This document shows positions 9,518 through 21,559 of a DNA stretch of 64,000 nucleotides, piece after piece; the first letter of the stretch is position 1, and each line of letters begins with the position of its first letter. The DNA is from Hexactinellida sp. DTS-2022. Taxonomy: Eukaryota > Porifera > Hexactinellida. The notes under the pieces were generated by a model. That model ran no database searches. It was not told the origin of the DNA and saw only the letters and a list, made by a program, of their open reading frames with translations. The position numbers and the translations under genes are program-made. The DNA lies in NCBI GenBank assembly GCA_028753945.1, contig JAPNXP010000017.1, positions 682,001 through 746,000 on the forward strand, read 5' to 3'.

Positions 9518-9608
9518 CCTTATTATAGGAAATTAACTCGAATTGCTCCAATTCGCGTTAATTTCAATGGAGCCTGAATTTTCGTCGCGTTAATTTCCTA
9601 TAATAAGG
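9518..9608. mobile_element. Short TA-type MITE, CCTTATTATAGG family
   Basis: 91 bp with complete inverted termini, flanked by TA on both sides (9516-9517, 9609-9610). Confidence 0.8.
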
Positions 9609-9639
9609 TAATCAACACTCTTGAGAGTTCGTCTCAACG

Positions 9640-11640
9640 AGCGAGATTCTTTGCCACTTGTGCATAATGTTCCCAGATTTAATTGAATGTATACTATAGT
9701 TCATTGGTTGGAGTCTGGGGAAGCTTACCAGCCAGTTCATGAGGGAATTTACTGTACATTGGACAAACTTTATTCTTCATTGGGACTTGAAAATGAATTT
9801 ATTACATATCTTGCGAAGGTAACTTCAGGCTTTATTATGGAACAAAAAAAACATCATTGTTCAAATGGACGAAATTCATGTAATAGCCGACATCTCTTAC
9901 AAGGCTGGAAAAATATATGGTACTAGCTTGAACCCTGAAGATCCTACCAAAATCGTGTTCGAAATAATGATTTCCAGTCTGTATAAAAAGTGGTCTTGTA
10001 TCGTCCGTTTGTTACCTTGTTCCTCAATCTCGGCTGAAAAGATATTCCCGGTCATTAAATCCTGCTTATTGATATAGATAATTGTGGATTAAGAGTACAT
10101 GTTATCTGCACCAACAATTATCCCTTAAATGTAAGTTTATTCAAATTGTTCTCTCCTATTGGTACACTACAAACACAAGTCCCGCTTCCTTATCACCTTA
10201 TGATGATAATCGGAAACTTTTCTTACTTTTGACTTTGTACACATTTTGAAAAAGATCCGATATAATTGGCTGAATCAAAAATATTATAACAAATCATTTG
10301 TTTATCCAAAGTTTGATGACATTAATTTAGATGCTACTATTGATTTCCAAGTTAATTTTGCTTCTTTTGAGGATATTCGTGTACTCTTATCGTTCCGAGA
10401 GAGGAAGTGTTGCCAAATTAGCTCCTCGGCTATCAGCAAAAGCCTGCTACCCATCAAATATTGAGCGACAGAATGTCAAACTTGTTCTCAAAATTATACA
10501 TGAATCTACCTTAGCAGCTTTAACCATCCAAAATGAATCTGGACATCCTGGTTAAAAACACACACATCTCATTTGTTGAATTTATCTTAAATTTATGGAA
10601 AATATTTAACGTGAATACTCCCTCTAAAGATAATCGTTTGAATGAAAGTTTGTGTCGTCCTTTAACACAAAATGATGAGCGTTTTTCCTTTTTATCCCGA
10701 ATAGTGAAATGGTTAGAAGTTTGGGAATGTTTACCTAATAAAAATGGAAACTAAGCAAGCAAACATTTATTAGTTTTATACATGCTTGCACTGCATTACC
10801 TGCGATTTGCAACTATTTAGTTGAAAACTGTGGATTCTCATATTTGTTAACCTCATTTTTGCAGACGGACCCATTAGAGCATCAATTTGGCCTTTACAGG
10901 ATAATGTCTGGTTCAAATTATCATATTTCTTTTCTACAAATTCTCGAAACCGAACGCCGTTTAAGGGTATCTAACATCTTAAAATTATTTTCTGACCAAG
11001 CAGAAACTAACCAACTTTCTATCCAAACCTTTATTCAGTCTTTTACCTCAATGACTCCTGAAACTACTGATGATCCAATTTATTTGGATCCTTTTCTTGA
11101 TGAAATTGAAGATCTATCAGTCATAGAAATTGACTCACATGTACTTCAAGCTTTGTCTTTTATTGCAGGCTATTCTATTCACCAATATTTGAAACGCAAG
11201 GAAGCATGTACGTTATGTACTCAATTATTAACTCTGAAGAAAGACTTCCTTCTTGAAGAATTGGCACACACACAGTTCGAGCTCATATCTCTCTGCGATC
11301 GTGGCCAGCTCAAGTATCCTACTGAACCTGCTCTTGATGTTATAGTGACAGTTTGGCAGCTATTTATTGCGATTGAACAAATTACCCAATTAATGGACAT
11401 GCTCGTCAATGGAGCATCTAGAAATATTCTGACCGAACTTGCCATCATTTATTTATAGAATGGAGGTTACTCTGAGATGTGGAATTAAAATTGTCGTTCA
11501 TGCAATACCTCTGGATGGTTTATTGTTCGTAGATTGATTTGTGTAACTGCAAATTGTCTGATTCCTACCTTTCATAGCAAGTTATCAACTCTAGGCATTA
11601 ATGAAGAATAACAGAAAATTACTTACAAGCTTTCGAACAT
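9640..11640 (+). pseudogene. P-element-like (THAP9-type) transposase relic, copy 1
   Basis: Successive plus-strand frames reproduce the order of the P-like copies at 32 and 63 kb: IYCTLDKLYSSLGLENEF, then the first catalytic block QMDEIHVIADISYKAG (one extra A shifts the frame near 9848), KWSCIVRLLPCSSIS, ASFEDIRVL, SVAKLAPRLSAKACYPS and NIERQNVKLVLK, FLQTDPLEHQFGLYRIMSGS (C-terminal acidic block), PFLDEIEDL, and finally the IAGYSIHQYLKRKEACTLC stretch with paired cysteines. The N-terminal THAP zinc finger is missing, so this copy is 5' truncated. At least four frameshifts or stops are present. The longest open part is 10844-11458 (204 codons). Confidence 0.8.
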
Positions 11641-11666
11641 GGGATACATTATGATATTAATGATAA

Positions 11667-12177
11667 CTAGAACGCTTCGCTTGCTAGGTCGCATCGCGGC
11701 AGAACAAAACAACACAATAACCGCTTCGCGGTTGGTGTGTGGTTTACATACTTCTAACATTATTGTAAACCGTAAATAGGCATAATTAGTCGATTTTAAC
11801 AATCTGAAATTTCAGTGATTACGTCATCATGGGATAATGAGTAAGCATATTGACAATCTGGTATGACTAACGTGTCCGCATCATTAATGTACAAATCCTA
11901 ATTAATTTTCAGATTTTTAACTCTTAGACTTAGAGGGCGAGAATTATGTGCGATTAAGTGAATATTCATGATTCTCGAAATGTGACAATGACGTCATAAC
12001 TTGTCGAGGTGTGAGAGATTTTGAGTTGAAACCTCAACTTTTGTCGGGTGCCAAAGTTACCCCAATATGCCGAAAATCAGATCTGGAAACTATCCAGTTT
12101 CTTCAATCAACTCGGAACATACAAACAAATATACATTTAGTATACACACATATATACAGGTTTGTGTTTTAATTAAC
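11667..12177 (-). mobile_element. Non-autonomous Helitron A
   Basis: Read on the minus strand the element ends with CTAG followed by T (plus-strand CTAG at 11667), as Helitrons do (CTRR, insertion between A and T). Near that end is the hairpin around AACCGCGAAGCGGTT. The 5' side contains TTCCGAGTTGATTGAAGAAA (reverse complement at about 12095-12115) and TTAAAACACAAACC at the border. No target duplication is expected. Related copies: 12178-12660, 18641-18970, 44166-44455, 54432-54856, 55259-55345 and 57660-57985. Confidence 0.7.
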
Positions 12178-12660
12178 TAGCACCCTTCGCTTGCTAAGTC
12201 GCTTCGCAGCAGAACACAACCACACACCAACCGCTTCGCGGTTGGTGTATGGTTTCCATACTTCTAGCATTAATTATAAAGGGCAAATAGGCCTCAATAG
12301 TGAAATTTAACAAAGTGAAATTTTTGTGATTACGTCATCATGCGATAATGAGTATGCATATTGGCAATTTTGTGTGACCACCGTATCCGCATCATTAATG
12401 TACATGTTCTAGTAAATTTTCATAATTTTATCTAGAGGGCGGGAATTATGTATGATTTAGTGAATTTTCAGGGTTCTCAAAATGTGACAATGACGTCATA
12501 ACTTGTCGAGGTGTGAGAAATTTTGAGTGAAAACCTCAACTTGTTGGCGGGTGCCAAAAGTTACCTTTTGCCAAAAATTGTATTTGGAAACCGTCCACTT
12601 TCTTCAATCAACTCGGAACATACAAACAAATATATACATACACACATACACATATACACC
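12178..12660 (-). mobile_element. Non-autonomous Helitron B, abutting A
   Basis: Second copy of the same family in the same orientation. Its CTAG 3' terminus (12178-12181) begins where the 5' end of copy A stops, giving a head-to-tail pair with no spacer. The 5' end near 12660 merges into a CA-rich stretch. Confidence 0.65.
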
Positions 12661-12700
12661 CTGCCATAGCCTACTCTATCATAAGGCCTCCCATCAAAAT
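12661..12700 (+). repeat. Fragment of P-like element terminal repeat
   Basis: GCCATAGCCTACTCTAT followed by AAGGCCT matches the terminal repeat of the P-like family seen at about 32020, 36040 (inverted), 38950 (inverted) and 62690. Confidence 0.5.
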
Positions 12701-13242
12701 ATCAAAATTGGACTAGAGATGCGGTCGAAGATGGATTGCAAAGTACATTTTAATGATTAATTTTTATAGATTAAATATAATTCAAGTATTCTCGGCGTGA
12801 ATACTAAATCTATTTCAATTCTATATGAAATAGGTCAATATTAATTAACTTTTTAATGTTGTGATCAAATGAATACACTGTATTAATAGTTAATAATATT
12901 ACAATTTCCACATACAAATAAACTAATAAGTAATCACAAAAAATAAAGACAAGAATAAATAATGTATGAGTTGGTCTAAGTCAGTTCTGTTCGTTTGATC
13001 AATTTCAGGTAGATCATTACAGCTTCACAAAAATATAGATAATTATAGTAAATAAATAATAATAAAAAGGATTACGTTAAGATTTGATGTCTAAATGTAA
13101 TACATTTTTAACTTTCAAGATATGTACTAATGATTAAATATACGTGTGAATTAATTTAAAAATTGTTTGAAATATAACAATCAGATTTTTTAAGTTATGA
13201 TTTTTATCAGCCCTTTCCATTTGGTTAATAATGATATATGTA
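12701..13242. other. AT-rich sequence, no gene seen
   Basis: More than 500 bases of AT-rich sequence in which I see no coding frame, RNA gene or bounded repeat. Confidence 0.5.
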
Positions 13243-13654
13243 CAGTACATAATAGATATAGTGATATTAGATATAGTGATATATTGGATATATTGATAAT
13301 TTTGCAGCTTTAGGTGCTTCCCCGAGCAAATCCCATACAAATTATATTGGTTATAGTGATATCATTATTGGATATAGTGATAATTTGTGTACAGATCACA
13401 CAATAATATTGGATTTTTGACCTTCCTTGTATCCCATAATTTCATATTTTACAGTATAAATATCGTTAACACTTGAATTTGATAAGGAATTTGATTATTC
13501 TTTTCAGAATATATGTATTGACAATACAGTGGATATAGTGATAGTGATACAGTGGATATAGTGATAGAATGGGTATAGTGATATTTTTGATATAGTGATA
13601 ATTTGGCCACAAATCAGATGTCCCCACCATTATCACTATATCCAATATGTACTG
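13243..13654. mobile_element. TA-type MITE with GATATAGTGATA repeats
   Basis: 412 bp with inverted CAGTACATA termini (left 13243, right GTACTG ending 13654), flanked by TA. The interior is built from many diverged GGATATAGTGATAAT units in both orientations. Confidence 0.8.
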
Positions 13655-14128
13655 TACTACTAACTAAATTCTGGGTTAAATATTGAATTATTGGCATTGC
13701 TTCATGTAAAGAAAGCACCGACAATGCCGTAATTTATTTTATTTCTCTATTTTCTGATTATTTTATTTTATTTTATAATTAGCTATTTTCTAGGGATGGT
13801 TGGACAATCCGAAGATCAATGCAATTGTTCTTTTTAAATCTTCTATTAAAGGTATTTTTTAAGTCCATAAATTAAGAAAAGCACCATGTTGATATTTAGG
13901 TTTTGTCTATAATTTAAGTTCAATTAGTGCTCACTGCTCAGTAAGTAACTTGTCACCGGGACATAGTATAGAATATAATTTTAGTTTTCCAATTGAAAAT
14001 AGATGCTTACTCGATCTCACAGGTTAAATCAAAGTATCATTTTATAAAACCTCCAATGCCCAGGAATATGAAAGTAATCCGGAAGTTAATTCACTTTCAA
14101 TTTTTCTATTTATACCTTCTACCCCTAT

Positions 14129-14331
14129 CAGTGTTTCATACAGGATTTGCTTACAAGGGGGCAATCTGGGGTATTTATATTCTCAAGAGGGGCACTCTGC
14201 GATATGTATGTTCTTAAGGGGGGCATATATTATACTTCGTAGTGTAAGTAGTTTTTCTAGGGGGGGGGGGGCCTTGAAGGAGCAGGGGGGGGCAAATGCC
14301 CCCCCCCTACAACCCCCTGTATGAAACCCTG
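14129..14331. mobile_element. GC-run MITE with 5-bp duplication
   Basis: 203 bp; left end CAGTGTTTCATACAGG, right end CCTGTATGAAACCCTG, flanked by the 5-bp repeat CCTAT. Long G-runs and C-runs near the right end could pair. The element at 56767-56928 has the same kind of termini and also a 5-bp duplication (GTAAC). Confidence 0.7.
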
Positions 14332-14338
14332 CCTATTA

Positions 14339-15388
14339 GTCAGGTCGCTTAACATCGATTTCGGGAAACGCTGGACAAAAGCACCAAATTATTTATACGT
14401 AATCTTCATGATCCTGGCATCAAATTTTTACGCGGCCCCACGACGAACGGATGCATTTTCGATGTTATCTTGGACTTTTATGTCCACATGAAATTCCCCG
14501 TCGTTTAAGGGGTCACTGTCCCATAATTTACCCCTAGCAACGCAATAATGTCTCAGGAATGTGACAACATTCCTTTCTCAAAATTTGTCCTAAACCTATC
14601 GAGTGACCCCTTGTTCGACTCCCAATAGCTATCTGTATCTAGTTATAATCATAGTGACACTCTAAATCGTTATTTGATGCTGTTTACGACAATTTCCTTA
14701 GTTATCATTACAGTATATTCTCTCTAATAGTCCACTAGTGGGTAAAAGGACCCAGGTGGACTATTAGAGAACATGGACCATTAAAGAATTTAGCCCTAAG
14801 TTACATCACATATACATAATATACTAACATACGTTATAGTTAAGGTATAGTAGAACTCGGTTAAGACATACCACCCTGGGAAACAATTAAAAGGTACGTA
14901 CTAACTGATCTGTACACATAATCTACAAGTCGAAACACTGACTTGTTTGGTGGTATAAATACGATGTAGGATATTCAAGTCTTTAAAGTACTTAAAATAC
15001 TTAAAGATCAGATTAAACTATTTAGTATAAACCAACTCACTTAAAGCAATTACTAACTGAGTATCAGGAATGTTGTCACATTCTTGAGACATTATTGCGT
15101 TGCTAGGGATAAACTATGGGCAAGTGACCCCTTAAACGACGGGGAATTTCATGTGGACAACGAATCTGGTCGTTAAAAGTAGACCAGAGTTGATTTTGGA
15201 AAGTTGCCGTTCGGGGTAATACCGGCGATTTAGTAGAGACGCAATTTTAAAAGTCCAAGATAACATCGAAAATGCCTCCGTTCGTCGTGGGGCCGCGTAA
15301 AATTTGATGCCAGGGTCATAAAGGTTACGTATAAAAAATTTGGTACTTTTGTCCAGCGTTTCCCGAAATGGATGTTAAGCGACCTGAC
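14339..15388. repeat. Inverted repeat pair (foldback), asymmetric arms
   Basis: The left arm 14339-14573 matches the reverse complement of 15066-15388. The outer borders coincide at GTCAGGTCGCTTAACATC and the inner borders at the AATGTGACAACATTC palindrome. The right arm contains about 90 extra bases (roughly 15160-15250) absent from the left. The 490-bp loop contains a short inverted TCTCTAATAGTCCAC pair (14718-14775) and a pogo-like end near 14850. No coding frame spans it. Confidence 0.8.
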
Positions 15389-15753
15389 TATATAGTGGGG
15401 CCGCATAGCAATAAAATTATTGAAATTTAGATTCAAGCATGAAAATTGGCACATACATAGATAAATATAGTATAAAAGATATGGATATGGAGGAATCATA
15501 ATATTTATATTATTTTCAAAGATGGCGGCCAAAGATTGTCGAAAAGTCGGACATAAGCCCGCTCTCGCGAATACTTGTTAAATGACTTCGTAGAGTGTTT
15601 ATATACGCATAGTTATTCTCAAATGACTGTGCGGTGAAGAAAGAGGGGTCACTCGATAGGGTAGAAACAATATTTGAGAATGGAATGTGCTACATTCCAG
15701 CGTTGTCAAGGAATACCCTCTCTCCCAAATAATGTCATATGACCCCTATAATG

Positions 15754-16230
15754 CAGGGTTGCCAATCCAATCCAATCGAGAAGATTTTCGATTGCCGATT
15801 GCTGTATTTTTCATCGATTGGATTATCGGTTGGATTGCTGCACTTTTCATCGATTGGATTGTCGATTGGATTGCTTCGATTTTTATCGATTGGATTGCAA
15901 TCGATGAATTTTCATCGATTTTTTTGATTGTTTGTTTTTTCAATTTCTAAATAATGCCAAAATTTAAAATACTCGTCAATTAAACCCAATAATATATGTT
16001 TTAAGTTTGAACATATGATGAAACATAACTCTTTTTGATATAATACTGAGGAGTGAACGATACAAAAAAATCGGAGAAACAATCCAAAAAAATCGATGAT
16101 ATTTTGGATTGTCGATTGCGATTGGATTCTCATCCGAATAATCGATTGTCGAAATTTGGATTGCCGATTGTCCAAATTTGGCTCGATTGGATTGGATTGT
16201 CGATTGGATTGGATTGGATTGGCAACCCTG
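15754..16230. mobile_element. hAT-type MITE rich in CGATTGGATT
   Basis: 477 bp with inverted CAGGGTTGCCAATCCAATCC termini and an exact 8-bp duplication CTATAATG (15746-15753, 16231-16238). The interior is a degenerate array of TCGATTGGATTG units in both orientations. The apparent open frames in it result from that repeat. Confidence 0.9.
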
Positions 16231-16321
16231 CTATAATGACTGGAAATATTATGCTGATTACGAATATCAGCATTTGGAATTGATTAAACTTTAATTGATA
16301 GAGTTAATTGCGTTTGTACTA

Positions 16322-16598
16322 CAGTCGAACTCGGTTAGTACGTACTTCGGCTTAGTAGGTACGTACTAATTTTTTAAACAAATTTGTAAATTTATATTAT
16401 ATCCATTATTGTAAAGTCAGTTAGTACTGTATAAAAAAAAAATCACTTTTCCTGTCTTCTATTCGGCTATTTTGTCCTAGTCCATTTGCACGTTCATGAG
16501 AACAAATTGCTATCAATCGGTGACATTCGAATGGAAGATTCTTTGAAGGGTCCAAAAATTTTCGCATTATCCGTGTTCGTACTAATGAGGTTCTATTG
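16322..16598. mobile_element. pogo/Tigger-type MITE
   Basis: 277 bp; left CAGTCGAACTCGGTTAGTAC, right GTACTAATGAGGTTCTATTG, flanked by TA. Confidence 0.8.
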
Positions 16599-16718
16599 TA
16601 TATTTCAATTTTTTATTTTAATTAGGATCTATTTAGTTTAAGCGGTCGCTAATATTTTAGGCGAGAACATTGAAGGGGTTAAGTAAAGATTTTTAAGAAT
16701 CTATTGATGAATCGATCG

Positions 16719-16741
16719 TGTGTGTGTGTGTGTGTGTGTGT
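16719..16741. repeat. (GT)n microsatellite
   Basis: A run of about 11 GT units directly left of the hAT MITE at 16742. Confidence 0.9.
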
Positions 16742-16984
16742 CAGTGGACGACAAAATAAAAAATTTATGATGGCTAATTAAGCCACCACCTCACTTTTTC
16801 TGTTGGCTGAAGAATTAGCAACTGCCGGTTTAACAAACCACTTATGGCTTAACAAGCTTTAGATGCTATAAACAATATTAATATTGATAACAAATAATGC
16901 AACGAAATATAATCTACACAAAGTCAAATAATCCGAAATTTATGGCTGATTAGTTAAGCCACCAAAGGCAAATATGATGCTTAA

Positions 16985-18355
16985 GGAGTCATGAAGTTAA
17001 ATATGGCCAGTTTCTATAGAATGTCTCTACAAAGTAAATCAGAACACTCCAATTTTTATATCCGCACGACTGGAAGCACATAAAAAGTTATCAAAAAAAT
17101 TCTAGAAGATTATAATGTACGAGTCCTTCGATCTCGGTCGCTTTGCGACAGATCGGTGCTACGCACCTCAAGTTAACGGCCGCTGTGCGGCCTTACTCCT
17201 CACCCTTTCTGCCATGGAAAATGGCAGAAAGGGACGTTATATACATCTCTTTTTAAGAGTTCCATAGTTTTAACTTGTTTCTCATATTCTAAATTTATAA
17301 ATGCGAAATTCGTGTTCAGCATACTTGTTTACCTATAATACCCGTTGAGAGCAAACTTCTAGGTTGATTTTGAATTTTCATAAATCTGTTTACCTATTAT
17401 TGTAAACAACAACAATAAATATTCATATTAGAAATTTGTGATTGCGAAATTCGTGTTCAGCATACTTGTTTACCTATTATAACATTTGTTACCTATTTTA
17501 ACAATTGGAAGTTAGTTTCTATCTCATACATAAATGCGGTTTCTATTCCCCCATCACTTTAATTCAATCCGGACAAGCAAACAAACAAACAAACATGCAA
17601 CAATCGAGATTTAATAATATAGATATTCTTGAAAGGAAAGTACAAAACGTCCCAATGATCCGTCTGAAATTCGGACAAAAGGACACTAAACTACGTGGCT
17701 CCGGTCATTTATAACGGGTCTAAATACCTATGTTATATAATCATAATCCTGGTAAGAAGTCTAAAATCTGCCGCTGTTAGTGTCCGGAAGTTAGACCTAA
17801 GCTCTAACGAAGATTTTATTTTTGTTTACGTCATCAAATTGTGCCACATGACACATCCATATATGGTATACAAAATCATAGAATGTAAAACTACATGGTA
17901 TGTAGTCCCAATTTGTTGCCCAGTGAATTTGTATTGATTAATTGACATCGTCACATGGTTAGAGCTAGTCGCAACGACTTCTCATTCGTGAGATAATTAA
18001 TTGCTCCGTCATCAAAAGTGGCGCATCCATATGACCATATATGGTTAAATAAAAAATATGAATTTTAGTATCTCAACTGTTTAGAGTCATTCTAATAGGT
18101 CTAAATCCAAATTTGTTAAGCAATATGATTGAATTTGACGGACTTATAGCTGATGGTCCATTTTCTGCCCCCTGCAGGTGTTGGATTTTCGACGTTTTGA
18201 TCTATCCTGACAAGAATATACCATACAATCTTCTAGAGAAAATTCTTAATGACTTTTTATGGGCTTCCAGTCAAGTCCATTTAAAAATTGGAGTGTTCTG
18301 AATAACTTTGTAGAGATGTACTATAGTAACTGGCCATATTTAACTTCCTGACTCC
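16985..18355. mobile_element. TTAA-flanked non-autonomous element, 1.37 kb
   Basis: The element is inserted in the hAT MITE with the duplication TTAA (16981-16984, 18356-18359), typical of piggyBac and Kolobok elements. The TIRs are about 75 bp and begin GGAGTCATGAAG (left) and GGAGTCAGGAAG (right, inverted). The three frames of 60-80 codons inside show no known domain. Confidence 0.85.
17119..17630 (-). mobile_element. Non-autonomous Helitron, second family, nested
   Basis: On the minus strand it starts TCTATATTATTAAA (17630 downward), followed by a GTTTG array and TTGTCCGGATTGAATTAAAG. Towards its 3' side is a 13-bp perfect hairpin (CCCTTTCTGCCAT arm, about 17200-17235). The 3' end reads CTCG rather than CTRR, so the exact end is uncertain. 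Related 5' ends: 18412-18545, 43676-43810 and about 50820-50892. Confidence 0.55.
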
Positions 18356-18411
18356 TTAAGAAAGATTTTTAGTGGCTAACTCCACCAAACCACCTAATTT
18401 GTCGAACACTG

Positions 18412-18545
18412 GTGCTTGTTTGTTTGTCCAGGTTGTATTAAAGTGATGGGGGAATACCAACTGCATATATATACGAGATAGAAACTAACTTCCAATTGTT
18501 ATAATAGGGAAACAAGTATGCTGATTACGAATTTCGCATTAAAAC
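18412..18545. repeat. Helitron fragment, second family
   Basis: Begins directly after the hAT MITE with a GTTTGTTTGTCC stretch and ATTAAAGTGATGGG, matching the 5' region of the element at 17119-17630 in opposite orientation. It fades after AAACAAGTATGCTGA. Confidence 0.5.
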
Positions 18546-18640
18546 AAAAATTTAATATAAAATATTGTGGTTCTTTAATATTATTAATTTAATCATAATT
18601 AATAGGATTAAATTATGGAGTTAGAGTTCTTTAATTTATA

Positions 18641-18970
18641 CTAGCGCGCTTCGCTTGCTAGGTGGCTTCGCAGCAGAACACAACCACACACCAACCGCTT
18701 CGCGGTTGGTATGTTGTTTATATACTTCTAAGATTGATTATAAAGTGTAAATAGGCCTAAAATAGTCAAATTTAACAATTTGAAATTTTTGTATTATGTC
18801 ATCATGCGATAACGAGTAAGCATATTGGCAATCTGGTGTGACCAACGTGTTCGCATCATTAATCTACATGTTCTATTAAATTTTCAGGTTTTTATCTCTT
18901 AGTGGGCGCGAATTATGTGCGATTGAATGGATTTTCATGGTTCTCGAAATGTGACAGTGATGTCATAAAT
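18641..18970 (-). mobile_element. Helitron fragment C (3' half)
   Basis: CTAGCGCGCTTCGCTTGC at 18641 is the inverted 3' terminus of the family seen at 11667 and 12178, with the AACCGCTTCGCGGTT hairpin. Homology stops near 18970, so the 5' half is missing. Confidence 0.65.
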
Positions 18971-20391
18971 TTAACACCTCAAACGATGGAATAATTCTGA
19001 TTACACCAAATGATTCCTTGGGGTAGATTTCCTTTAGGTCAATAATATAGTTTACAATGCTATCTGCAACCTAATTGCCTACTTCCAGGCTTGGGCTTTT
19101 TCGTGCCACTGTGGCTGGGCTACAACAAACGTAGTAGTCGGCATAGTCAAAATAACGGCAGTGAAATTAGAACTGGCCCACTATAAAAACAAGGCCGGAC
19201 TAAAATTATGGCCCCAATATTATAAATTACCGCATTTCCCCGAATATTTACATACCATTGCGCTTATTGCTTTCGTGGTTCAAATTACCCTCATTTTTCT
19301 GAAATTTAGGATATATTTTTTATCTATTAAATCACAATGATTTTTTCTGTTCGGAATTGATTGAGGAACTGGTAAGAGCTACAGACCTGAAATTTGTCAG
19401 GAGGATCTAGGAATAATTCACATCTTCCTCTCAAAAGTTGACAAAACTTGACAAATAACATTCGATGGTTCTCCCAGATGAATTAGCAGCTATCATTCAA
19501 TAGTCTAAATATATTTATTGTCTCTATCACTTGTTTAGTGTGCTTTATAGAATCCCTATTTGATACTCTAATTTAATTGTTCGAGAGTAAATTCATACAT
19601 CCAATCAGTTATTTGTGTTCCGTCTGTCTAGCCATACATTTCTAGCATTCCAATGTGTCTTTATGATTATTATCAAGCAATATAATAACTCTTTCCAACC
19701 TGGGTCCAAGTAGTTGTACAGTTCCATAATGTTCGTTAATTACAATATTTGGAGTCGGTGTTGTACACCCTGGCAAGCTTATCTATAATTCCCTGTTCTC
19801 AGTGTTCTGCTATATAGTATCTGCTGCTGTACAGTAGAATTAGATAATTGTCACCTTATACAACGGTCATTTGATAGGCTGCGTCCAGTTAAATAATTCC
19901 TATACTAGTTCTTATAATATTATCTACAAGTGTATGACGCCTTCGAACTTGACTTAACTCTTACAAGGGAGAAGGGTTTAGAAATGTGACAGCCTGGTAC
20001 TTTTATTATAAAATGGCAATAAAAGTTACCTAAGGAAAGGAGATGTATAATTTTCGTTAAATTTTCGTTACACTCCACAATATTTGAATATATTTGAAAA
20101 GTATTATTTTAAATGCAAGCGAGTGCAAGTTGTTAGAACGTGCGTCGCGAGGACGAGCAGCTTGTGTTATTTATCTGGATTCTGCTGGTTCTCAGTGAAA
20201 GTAAAGGTACCGAATTGCCCTTAACAATGTAATTACACTTCAGTCATCAGAAAATAGTGTTAATTTTATTAAACAATTGCCTTTTTTATATACCGGGTGT
20301 TTATTCAAGCCCCTTACGGTTCAATTAAAGAAAAACTTTATATTTATTTATACTATTAAAACACAATCCTATATTTATTTATGTACACCAA
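18971..20391. other. Long stretch without a recognised gene
   Basis: It contains a Helitron-like 5' segment near 19323-19400 (TCTATTAAATCACAATG, then TTCGGAATTGATTGAGGAAC) and, at about 20115-20215, a locally GC-richer patch ending AGTGAAAGTAAAG|GTACCG that could be a non-coding exon. I cannot support either further. Confidence 0.3.
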
Positions 20392-20945
20392 ACGGCCAAA
20401 AAATATTTGAACAACAATAATTTGTATTCCTACATTCATGCTTCTAGCAGAATTCTAACATTTGTAGATACGATACTTCAACATGGATATTAACATAGAA
20501 CGATATGTTAACTATAATAAAATAAGATTATATTTGAATTTACATTTTATGGAAGTGTTAAACTCATTAACTATATAGTTAGCTAATTAAAAATATTATT
20601 TATGATCATTAAGAATATACTAATTCTGATTTTAGATTTGAATAATGCGTAGTCGAATTACTCTAGATACTTAATTTCTAATAATTACGATTATTTTCCA
20701 CTGAGATACAGCCACATTCCCTTTTGTGACACTTGTGCCACAAGTAGCACGTTACAGGGACTCTTATGCCACTTCATGAATATTGGATAAAAATGACTCA
20801 AAATTGAAAGTTTAGGAAATTTATAACAATAGCAACATATTTAAAGTGTTTCAGAGTAGGTTAAACAATCTTTAATACTCTACAGGAAGCTTATTGTGTC
20901 TGGAATACAATTCCTGTTGTTCAAGTGCTTTTGATCGGTTGATGT
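20392..20945 (+). repeat. Dispersed non-coding repeat, copy 1
   Basis: About 550 bp aligned in the same orientation with 61181-61730, with many substitutions and small indels but shared blocks such as TTAAACTCATTAACTATATA and CAGCCACATTCCC. No coding frame, no obvious TIR. Confidence 0.75.
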
Positions 20946-21559
20946 ATATATGTATTTGGTACAGTCAATGTGTAAATTAGACAAATTGTAAAATGACTGA
21001 AACTTTTATTAAATTTGAAAAATGACTAATTCACTTTGTCAATTTATAAAATGATAGAAATTCCTATACATTTTAAAACTATAATTTCACAGATTGCTTG
21101 AGATTACCTTGTTAATCAAACTGCACTCTTTAAGTTTCTCATTATAATGTATAATGTGTAAATACCCATAAGGTCAAACTAAATTTTTGTTTGAGGACTA
21201 TAAGTTACAATAATATTAAGATAGTAAATATGTCACTTGTTGCAGGTTAGGCTTAAATGGCACCTACTATTGCAAATCAGTCGGGCTTTGAAACACTTAC
21301 CTTATTATAGGTCATTAGACTAGGACATAATATATTATCGTCCAGGTTTTGTACAAAGATTTGGCTTTTGTACAGCTTTTTTTTCTTTGATCAAGTTAAA
21401 TATTTCATGGGAATATGAAAAATGTCGATGAGTGCATACTCTCACCAGCATCAAAAATATTTACACATACTTATGAGCTAGGAATCAGAGTTAGTTATGA
21501 AGACTTTATAGGTATAATACTGGATCACCGCAACTGTATGTCAACGATTTGAAGATGAC

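Larger units (their letters stand above)
16742..18411. mobile_element. hAT-type MITE, CAGTG-CGAC family, split by a TTAA element
   Basis: The left part 16742-16980 and right part 18360-18411 align with the 307-bp MITE at 7049-7355. The outer ends are CAGTGGACGACAAA and TTTGTCGAACACTG. The flanking octamers GTGTGTGT and GTGCTTGT agree at six of eight positions. Confidence 0.8.

Noticed and set aside
14605-14625. GTTCGACTCC as a tRNA B box
   Set aside because: No A box or acceptor stem at the right distance.
15687-16283. Overlapping frames of 60-90 codons with repeated IDWI/SIGLSIG peptides
   Set aside because: They are translations of the CGATTGGATT simple repeat in a hAT MITE.
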